Position numbers and translations under genes: made by a program | In this document: positions 56,306 through 64,000 of the stretch, piece by piece | Numbering within the stretch: the stretch's first letter is position 1 | Layout: every line of letters begins with the position of its first letter | The notes under the pieces: generated by a model | Told to the model about the DNA's origin: nothing | Seen by the model: the letters and a program-made list of their open reading frames with translations, nothing else | Database searches by the model: none | Assembly (NCBI GenBank): GCA_035048495.1 | Contig: JASUTR010000246.1 | Span: 1 to 64,000, forward strand | Direction of reading: 5' to 3' | From: Euptelea pleiosperma | Lineage: Eukaryota > Streptophyta > Magnoliopsida > Ranunculales > Eupteleaceae | DNA: 64,000 nt

Positions 56306-57540
56306 ATGGCACCCAAGCCAAAAAACACCAGAACAAGATCTAAGAATGAAGTCGGCAAATCAGTGGAAGAGGGTCAGCAGGAGAAAGTTGTAAGTCCGAG
56401 AGAAAATAAAATGATGCAAAAAATCCTGGTCGAAATGCAGGATATGAGAAGAGAGATGGAAGAGGTAAGAAAAGATAATGATCTTCTGAGACAGTAGATG
56501 TTAGAAGATGCGGACGATAAAAGGGATCACCCACGGGTGAATATAATTGGAGCTAGAGATGAGCAAGTACAGAGTACTAACAAGCAGGAGGAACCCCATC
56601 CCAAAGTCCTAATTGAGGAAACGACCCCTCCACCAGCAGTTCTAGAAGAACGCAAGTCCGACATCACCACCGTAATTACTTGGAAAAAGTAAACGAGATG
56701 ATCACAAAGGACAGAGAAATGAGGTCAGAACCTCATGGGGAAAAGACAGCCGCAGGTGCTGCCCAAGACGCGCTACGGATGTTGAGATCTTCTCCTTTTT
56801 CAGACGAGATTCAGAAGGCCGAGGTCCCGCTGAATTTCCAACAGTCGAGATTCGAGTTATTTGATGGAACTACAGATCCAATCGATCATCTTTGTCACTA
56901 TAAGCAAGTTATGGTGATATGGGAAGAACTCCGATATGATGGGTTACTATGCCGAATGTTTCTGGCAAGTCTGAAAGGCAATGCGTTGATATGGTTCCAT
57001 AGTCTGGAGATGAAATCTATAAGAACATTCAGAGCCTTGGAAGACGCTTTTGTTACAAAATATATTCATCAGAGGAAGAGAATGTTATGTGTAACGGCGC
57101 TCCTCAACATCAAACAAACGGCGAAAGAATCCCTTAAGGATTACCTCCACCGATTCAGGAAGGAAGTCACCCAAGTGGATCATCTGGACGAGAGAACAGC
57201 TGCTTTTGCTCTCCAAATCGGGGTTTCTTTAGGAACAATGGCTCATGAAGCTTTAGTAGTCCACAACCCGTCCCGACTTAAGGACGCTTATCTGATTTTG
57301 GAGGAGCAGATCAGAGTTGAAGAGTCAAAGCTCGGTCGAAACCATCTAAGGCTTTTATTAACAAGGTAGACTCGGGAAAAGGAAAAGCAAAGAGAAGTCA
57401 GTCCAAGATGGAAGATCAAGGAAGAGATGACAAAGATCAGAAGAGGAAGGTGTTTCCTCAGAAAGAATACACACCATTAACAGAATCTCCGACGTCGATC
57501 TTAGAGAAGATCCGAGGTGAAGAGTTTTTTGTTCCACCCC
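56306..57540 (+). pseudogene. Element 2 gag, broken and cut off
   Basis: Starts ACCATGGCACCC, a good plant start context. N-terminal charged coiled-coil-like part (MQDMRREMEEVRKDN), a TAG at 56495-56497, a frame change near 56690, then the gag core: FELFDGTTDPIDHLCHYKQV, ALIWFHSL, LKDYLHRFRK (to a stop at 57369). The frame continues as EYTPLTESPTSILEKIRG and ends at VPPRRT, exactly where a deletion joins it to RNase H. Zinc knuckle and protease are missing. Confidence 0.88.
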
Positions 57541-59725
57541 GGAGAACAATTGTTACTATACCTATCGGTTATCGAGTGCACTATTAGCTCAGTCTTGATC
57601 GGGGAAGAGGAAGGAAAGGAAAAGCCCATCTATTTCTTGAGCAAAACACTGTTAGACACCGAGACCAAGTACACACGGCTAGAGAAAGCCGGCCTGGCCT
57701 CGATGTTCTCTGCCCAGAGACTGAGGCCTTATTTCCAGGCCCATCCTATTGCCGTTATCACAAACCTGCCTTTGAAGAACGTACTAGCGAATTTCGAAAG
57801 GTCAGGAAGGATAGAGAAGGGGGCGGTTGCTTTAAGTCAATACAAGTTCAGTTACAGGCCAAGGACGGTAGAAAAAGGTCAAACTATGGCCGACTTCTTA
57901 GCCAACTTCTCGGTTGACGATCCCTTCTGGGACAGGAGCGTCAAGCCCATTGAAGAAGAAATAGCAGAGGCCGACTCTTCAAATCCTAATGACAGTCGTA
58001 ACGGATGGAGATTATTTGTTGACGGCTCATCTAGTAGTAATGGCTCCGGCGTCGGCGCAATTCTAATCTCCCCCTGATAACACGAGATTAGAAATGGCTG
58101 TAAAATTGGGATTCTCAGCATCCAACAATGAGGCCGAGTACAAAGCTTTGATAGCTGGTCTGAATTTCGCTAAAGTAGTCGGGGTCAGGGAACTTTCAGT
58201 TTATAGTGATTCTCAATTGGTGGTTAACCAAGTGAATGGCTCTTTCGCGGCTCGAAATGAAAATATGGCGAAATACCTGAAAATTATTACACGAATGATG
58301 CATAGCTTCAGTAAGGCGGAGTTATTCCACACTAACCGAGGGGAGAATAGACATGCTGACGCTTTGACCTACATAGCGGCTATGTTAGGCGAGATAGAAG
58401 GACGATCCATTTGAATTGAATTTTCCAAGAGGCCGAGTATACAATTAGAAGAGACAGGCGAGTAGTGCATAATGATCGAATCAGAAACATGGATGACACC
58501 AATCATAAGCTATTTGGTGGATGGAGTAAATAACCAGGACAAGAACGTAGCTCGACGAATTGAACAGAAAGTCAGGCGTTATCAGTTGATAGAAGGAAAA
58601 CTATACCGAAAATCAGCCGGTGGGCCGTTGTTAAAATGCATCACAAAGGATCAGGCATAGCTCGTCTTGGCAGAAATACATGAAGGAGAATGTGGAAATC
58701 ATTCTGGTGGAAGATCTTTAGCTCATAAAGCCTGGATGCAAGGATATTATTGGTCATATATGCAAGAAGATGCAAAGAAGTATGTCAAAAAATGTGAGAA
58801 ATGCCAAAAACATGCGCCGACAATCCGAGCTCCAGCTGAAGAACTAAATTCTGTTGTCAGTCCGTGGCCGTTTGCTTTATGGGGATTAGATGTTGTCGGA
58901 CCTCTTCCTATGGCTCCGGGAAAATGGCAATTTCTTTCAGTGGCTACAAATTATTTCACTAAATGGGTAGAAGCAGTTGCCTTGTAGCAAGTCAGAGAAC
59001 AAGAAGTTGAAAAGTTTTTGTGGGAAATGATCATAACACGGTTTGGTCTTCCTTATGCCTTCATTTCAGATAATGGATCACAATTTAGGGGATGAAAGAT
59101 AGCCCAATTCTGTGAGAAATTTAACATCAAGCAATTGTTCTCGGCACCTATGTACCCATAGGGTAATGGACAAGCAGAAGCAACAAACAAGACGATATCG
59201 TAGAATTTAAAGAAGAGGCTAGAGTTATCAAAAGGGAAATGGGCTGACAAATTAGATGGTGTACTTTGGGCATACAGGACAACGCCGAGAAGAGCACATG
59301 GGGATTCTCCTTTTGCTTTAGCCTTTGGAATGGAAGCTGTCATCCCTACTGAAATAACTGTAGAAACAACTCGACATCTAGCAGTTGAATCCAGCATCCA
59401 ATGCGATGTTCAAAAATTTGAAATAGACATGGCGGAGGAAAAACGAGAACAAGCTAGGATCAGACTGGAGAGCTACCATCAGAAGCTGAAAAAATGGTAT
59501 AACAAGCGAGTTAAACCAAGAAGTTTTGTGGAAGGAGACTTAGTATTGCGAAAAGTCTTCCAGAATACAAAAGAACTCAATGCAGGGAAACTATGCACAA
59601 ATTGGGAAGCTCCATACAAGATAAGAAAAATTGGAGAAGGAGGAAGTTACTATCTTGAGACAATGGAGGACAAAATCATTGAGAAGCTTTGGAATGTAAA
59701 GAACCTGAAGAAGTTTTATCAATAA
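57541..59725 (+). pseudogene. Element 2 RNase H, archaeal-type RNase H and integrase, broken
   Basis: Begins inside the first RNase H (LLLYLSVIECTISSVLI), so all of RT is gone. The archaeal-type RNase H retains its first catalytic region (WRLFVDGSSSSNGSG), then after a frame change at about 58075 [30 protein letters not shown] and [12 protein letters not shown]. Integrase zinc finger HHCC (KKCEKCQKHAP), core FISDNGSQF and NGQAEATNK, C-terminus NLKKFYQ. TAG stops at 58985-58987 and 59159-59161, others near 59093 and 59203. Useful as the reference for what element 1 has lost. Confidence 0.88.
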
Positions 59726-59767
59726 AGTTTTTGTTGGATGTACCAGCCGAATTTATCCTCGGAAAGT

Positions 59768-59955
59768 CGGCACCACCATGTTTGCCTGGAAGTGCTAACC
59801 ATTTATGGTTTAGGCTAGCCGGCCAACCGGCACCACCATGTTTGCTTGGAAGTGCTAACCATAAATGGTTTACGTCAGCCGGCACCACCATGTTTGCCTA
59901 GAAGTGCTAACCATTTATGGTTTAGGCCAGCCTGCACCACAATGTTTGAAAAGCC
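59768..59955 (+). repeat. ~55-bp tandem repeat in the 3' region of element 2, about 3.5 copies
   Basis: CGGCACCACCATGTTTGC followed by TGGAAGTGCTAACCATTTAT-like sequence repeats at 59768, 59828 and 59880, with a partial copy at about 59932. It begins about 40 bases after the integrase stop, the same place as the 43-bp array of element 1, but the sequence is unrelated. Confidence 0.88.
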
Positions 59956-60172
59956 AGCCAGTAGTATTAATAAACATGGGTAGTCATTCATGAGCAAAAT
60001 GTATAAACATGCATTAAAGGTGAGAGTTAAAGTAAGAATGGATCACAGGATAAAGTTAAAGTAGGAAAGAGTAAAATATTTTAGGTTACAGACCAGAAAA
60101 TAAAAATATTAAAGTATCTTAAGGTTACGTCTCCGACGCCACTACAGTTAAAGCTGCCAAACCATCAATGGG
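59956..60172. other. 3' region of element 2 between tandem repeat and antisense gene
   Basis: AT-rich with AGGTTA/AAAGTA words. No frame recognised. Confidence 0.5.
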
Positions 60173-62602
60173 CTAAGAAGAGACATGATCTACTGGATCG
60201 AGGGGGAGAGGAGGATCCGCAGTCGGAGGGGCAACTGGAGTCGGAGGAAGAGGTTGTCGTGAGTCAGGGGTCTCGGACCCGACATGGATGTCATCAGCTT
60301 CCTCTTCATCTTCGTAACCCAAGGCCTCCGCCGTGTCTCGGTAATGGTTTCTTTCAACCCGTAATCGTTCCACGGGGTCCCTCCACTCCTGGATTTTGGC
60401 ATCTGCCTGCTGCTCGTAACGGATCTTGAGAGCATTCTCTAACTCGGTCTTCTCTGACTCCCATTGAACTCGGAGTTTACTTTCTTTTTCTGAAAGCTCC
60501 TTCATCCTCAGAATATCATTTTGTAGCTCCTAAGTCTTGGCCTTTGCAGCAGTAAGCTCCCCATTGCGTTTCTCCAGAAGCGCAACCTTTTTCTTGTCGG
60601 CCTCAGCCATTCTGGCCGACTCCTCCAGTGCCTTCTCTAGCTTTTGGCCAAGCTGTGAATTTTCCCCCTTCAAATGAGTAACCTCCTTTCAAAGATACCC
60701 CGCCATGCCTGGGAAAGAATTCATACACTGCACAAAAGCAAATAATAGAGTAAGAAACTTATTATATCTTAAGAGTTACAACTAAATAAGCTACATGTAC
60801 ATACCTGGAAAATGCCTTGATAAAAATTATCAAAAAAGAAATCAGGAGATTGATGTTCAAAGTAACGAACATCTTCCGGAAGTAAGCACAGTTCCCCGAT
60901 GACTCTAGCCACATCGGGCTGTTTAACTGCACTCTGATTGATTAAAATGGGTTCCCCCATTTTAGTAGCAAAAAAGGGACGAAACACGGGTGGCGAAACA
61001 TCATCTCAGAGATCTTTTCTGAAGCCCAACCAGCCAACTTGGAAGAGCTGCTGACAGTCTCCTTCCCAGCTCTCTTCTCACCCATGTCCTTAGCTGTATG
61101 ACCTGTCGGACCAGATGAACTGGTCGACACATGGTCAGTACTCTTTCGGGGAATCTTTGGTGGCAGAGAGGTGGATGCTGGGGCAGTAGAGGCAGAACTT
61201 TTTGGATGAGTCTTCTGAGAGACATCAATTTTTGCCGATTTGGTGACATTGGCTTTCGCCGAATTCAAACCAGAAACCGTCTCTTTCCACTTCTTGGATT
61301 TTGTCCGAAGTGGAGACTTCTCGGGACCTTCAATGTTGAGATCGGCCATATCGTCGTCGTCGGAAATACGGATACAAGAATCACTAGAGAACGAAGAATC
61401 GCCCGCGCGGTATGAATAACCGAGAGACTACACCAGTGCAAATATAATAGAAGCAAAGGAATCCGAAACAGAGGAAGAAGAAGAAATATTCGAAGATGAT
61501 GAGATAGGAATAAAGCTGTTCAAAGGTGAAACATTTAATACTTCGTCATCATCCGAAGCTGGCATACCTCGTCAAGACTACGAGAACAGGTTGCTTCTGA
61601 CTCGTTGAGGTCAAAATTCGACGTCGATTCGCTACTATCCGAAGTACGTCCGAGAGAAGAAGAGGATTCAGAAAGAACTAGAGGAGGAGATGGAGCTTTG
61701 GCCTTTGGGGGCTTGTTAACCTTGGGGGTTTTTCTCAGTTTCACTTCTAACTCCCGATCAGGTATCACTTGACAAAGTTCTGCAGGGGTAGGAGGATCAG
61801 CTTCCCAAGAATAACCGCGAGAATCTAATCCAACAAGCCGTTCATATACATCGGAAGGCAAGGCATGCAGATCGTAACAGAGCTAGATATTACCACGAGG
61901 CAGGTTCCGAGATGAACTATCAGCTCGAATACCTGAGAAAGCAGGATCAGTCAAACACAGTGGAAACAAGAACAATCGAGAAAAAGGAAAATAAAAGGGA
62001 AAACCTAGAATACACTTGCTACTAAAGGTCATATTACGTAAGGGTAGACCATCATCATTGGCCCCTCTTTCCCATTCTCCCGAGACAAACATAGGAAAGT
62101 AAGGCCAGAATTTATCACAATCTTGAATGCACTCTAGGATAGGCAATCTTCCTGGCCGAGTAGTGAGAAAGTATATGGGAATCCCGCTGGTGTCAGAGTC
62201 TTTTCGTTTAAGATGGGGAAAAAGTTTGAGAAAATGTTGTTGTCGGACATCCAAGATGGATATCTCTTTGTTCCAGTATTTTCGGATTCGTTCGAAAGCG
62301 TTGAGTTGACGCCAAAAGTTACCATTTACTTGCCCAGGAGATAAATTGTAAAAATTAAGTAACTCCCGAACAAACTGAGTTAGAGGAAGAGGAAGCCCGG
62401 CAGCTAATTCATCAACAGTAATACAAATGATGTTTGGGTCAACAGGCCAATGATGGGAATATAGCAGAGATCCGACAACATATGTGAGGATAACATCATC
62501 CGGAACGTTATAGTCCTCACGGACATCATCTAAATCAGGTTTAGGAGGGTGTTTTATCTCGGCCCCTAGGACAAACGACTTAACAGATTTTTTAAGAGCC
62601 AT
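60173..62602 (-). pseudogene. Antisense accessory gene of element 2, multi-exon, coiled coil and proline-rich end
   Basis: Runs opposite to gag-pol. ATG at 62602 (MALKKSVKS) aligns with the start in element 1. Exon 1 (to about 62015) carries the same domain: SLLYSHHWPVDPN, LPLTQFVRELLNFY, PGQVNGNFW, FERIRKYW, VRQQHFLK, GRLPILECIQDCDKFW, FVSGEWERG. A second exon after a TTTCTCAG acceptor (about 61934) has a TAG near 61886, then LPSDVYERLVGLDSRGYSW and an SSSS-rich acidic linker (61861-61535). Later exons: Lys-rich to Ser/Thr-rich (61349-60942), a coiled coil (KELSEKESKLRVQWESEK) and an acidic, proline-rich tail ending DHVSS (60505-60173). Frameshifts make it dead now. Function unknown. Confidence 0.75.
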
Positions 62603-62815
62603 AAAGAAATTTTCAAACAACAGAGCTCAGAAAGTACCTTGACACCGATACCAACAAGATGAACGAATGGGCTAATATACAGGACTTGAAGAAGATCACC
62701 GAGAGGCCGATATAAAAGACGTGACGAGGTCGCCGAGAACAAATTGAAATAAGGTAAAAGCAGAACTGAGTTACCGTGGTAAGAAGTGAAAGGTGAAAAA
62801 AGTGAAGAAATGAGG

Positions 62816-63000
62816 TATTTATAGTCATGACCCTGCACACGTGAGAACCGAAGCGTCAGAAGACAGCTTCATCACTAAAATCCAATTAGACAGCGACACG
62901 TGGAAAATATTTATTGCGCATGACAGATTGAAAAGAAAGTAGAGTTAGAAATATTCTGACATGTGTCTCGTGACACGTGGCAGAGCCATGAAGTCGGGCA
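62816..63000 (-). promoter_or_regulatory. Antisense promoter of element 2: TATA box and CACGTG boxes
   Basis: Minus-strand TATAAATA at 62816-62823, 214 bases before the antisense ATG. Upstream are three CACGTG cores (near 62835, 62895, 62972), two of them as ACACGTGG. Same arrangement as in element 1, back to back with the 3' LTR. Confidence 0.6.
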
Positions 63001-63089
63001 TACGGAAAAGAACGTTAGAACCCTTATAAAGACACGAAGATTACTTGGAAATCGAACTCCAGACATGGATACCAGAGGTATCAACTACC

Positions 63090-63102
63090 AAGTGGGGGCT
63101 AT
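63090..63102 (+). other. Polypurine tract of element 2
   Basis: AAGTGGGGGCTAT directly before the TGTGGG of the 3' LTR, the expected primer for plus-strand synthesis. Confidence 0.85.
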
Positions 63103-63929
63103 TGTGGGTACTATTTTAGGAGGAATATAAATCATTTATGTAATATCCGAGATAACCGAGATGAAGTAGATGTTTATCCGAGATAACCGAGAATAGTTAC
63201 ATCCTAGATAACCGAGGTAAAGTAGATATTTATCCGAGATGAACTAGAATAGTTATATCCGAGATTATCGAGATGAAGTAGATGTTTATCCGAGATAACC
63301 GAGAATAGTTACATCCGAGATTACCGAGATAAAGTAGATGTTTATCCGAGATAAACGAGAATAGTTATATCCGAAATTATGGAGATGAAGTAGATGTTTA
63401 TCTGAGTTAAACGAGAGCAGTATATCCAAGTTATCCGATATGACTGAAGTGAATGAGATATACAGTGCTAGAAAGATCCGATCTCGCCGAGAACATGGAT
63501 AGCACCGATCTAACAGACTTCACTTGAATAACAGATAAACCATGTTCGTCAGCAAGGGTACGGACCGTAACACGTCATGCAAATGACAAAAGATCTCTAA
63601 CCGACCAAAATAGATATTTCAAACATGAGCATCCTATAAATAGGATACCCGATCAACTCAAAAGATATGCAAAAACACAAAACAAAACCTGAAAACACTT
63701 AAGAAAGAAACTGATTTAATCTTCCGAGGCTCTTAAAGTGGAATCCCACTGGTAGAGTTCTTTTTCAGGTATTCACTCTCGTCAGCTGTCTTCGGTCTAC
63801 TTGTCCGCTCTGCACCGACTTCACCAAAATAACCGACAAGGAGCGAAACTACTTTTCATACTAGCAAGACATACTTCATCAACAAGATCACGTCAGACTT
63901 AGTAGAGTTGTGGAATTTTTTGCCCCTCA
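63103..63929 (+). repeat. 3' LTR of element 2
   Basis: 827 bp, TGTGGGTAC...GCCCCTCA. Same 57-bp sub-repeats as the 5' LTR with scattered substitutions. A 15-base segment present in the 5' copy near 55915 (TTGACATGTCAGGAT) is absent here. Confidence 0.9.
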
Positions 63930-64000
63930 GTAAGCATTTGGGTACCCCTCGTTTTTACACCTTCACTAACTAAAAAACAAAAAAAAATGAGGGTAATGAT

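Larger units (their letters stand above)
55381..63929 (+). mobile_element. Tat-lineage Ty3/gypsy retrotransposon, element 2 (8.5 kb, internally deleted)
   Basis: Plus-strand element with LTRs 55381-56231 and 63103-63929, primer site, gag, then directly RNase H, archaeal RNase H, integrase, a tandem repeat, an antisense gene and the polypurine tract. Flanks ATAAG (55376-55380) and GTAAG (63930-63934) are a 5-bp target duplication with one change. LTRs show many differences, so it is older than element 1. Related to element 1 over the whole coding region but clearly a different family. Protease and reverse transcriptase are missing, so it could only move with help. Many stops now make all its genes dead. 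Confidence 0.92.

Overview
This is nuclear DNA of a flowering plant, probably a dicot-type genome (species not identifiable from the window). It is AT-rich and intron-bearing, dense in retrotransposons and small inverted-repeat elements. Only two stretches look like host genes: a protein disulfide isomerase gene (34849-43411, +, ten exons, 500 codons, C-terminal KDEL), which appears complete, and a kinase-only fragment of a clade-VIII LRR receptor kinase (8876-10714, +, five exons). Much of the rest is mobile DNA of several ages, with insertions inside insertions.

Layout: 1-3.6 kb, a decayed Ty1/copia element on the minus strand, cut by the window edge. 3.6-5.7 kb, two Tourist-like elements end to end, sharing a TAA target. 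5.7-8.9 kb, repeats and no gene. 8.9-10.7 kb, the kinase fragment. 10.7-23.3 kb, gene-poor DNA with a 683-bp MULE-type MITE (perfect 9-bp target duplication), a dispersed inverted-repeat family and one element carrying a coding-like insert. 23352-34047, a young Tat-lineage Ty3/gypsy element (minus), 0.8 kb upstream of the isomerase gene. 43.4-46.4 kb, a tRNA-derived SINE and inverted-repeat elements. 46.4-53.6 kb, a 5'-truncated LINE (minus) with an LTR-like block inside it and a 4-kb solo LTR at its 5' junction. 53.6-55.4 kb, another Tourist-type MITE and a duplicated block. 55381-63929, a second, older Tat element (plus) that has lost protease and reverse transcriptase.

The most interesting biology is in the two Tat elements. 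Each carries, between the integrase end and the 3' LTR, a tandem repeat and then a multi-exon gene on the opposite strand that ends in a coiled coil. The gene has its own TATA box and a cluster of CACGTG boxes back to back with the 3' LTR. The young element also separates gag-protease from reverse transcriptase by one in-frame UAG followed by CAA-UUA, the tobamovirus-type readthrough context. The antisense gene is conserved between two otherwise diverged elements, so it looks like a maintained part of the element.

Limits: exon borders were read by eye from GT/AG and family knowledge. Element borders without target duplications are approximate. Divergence counts are by eye.
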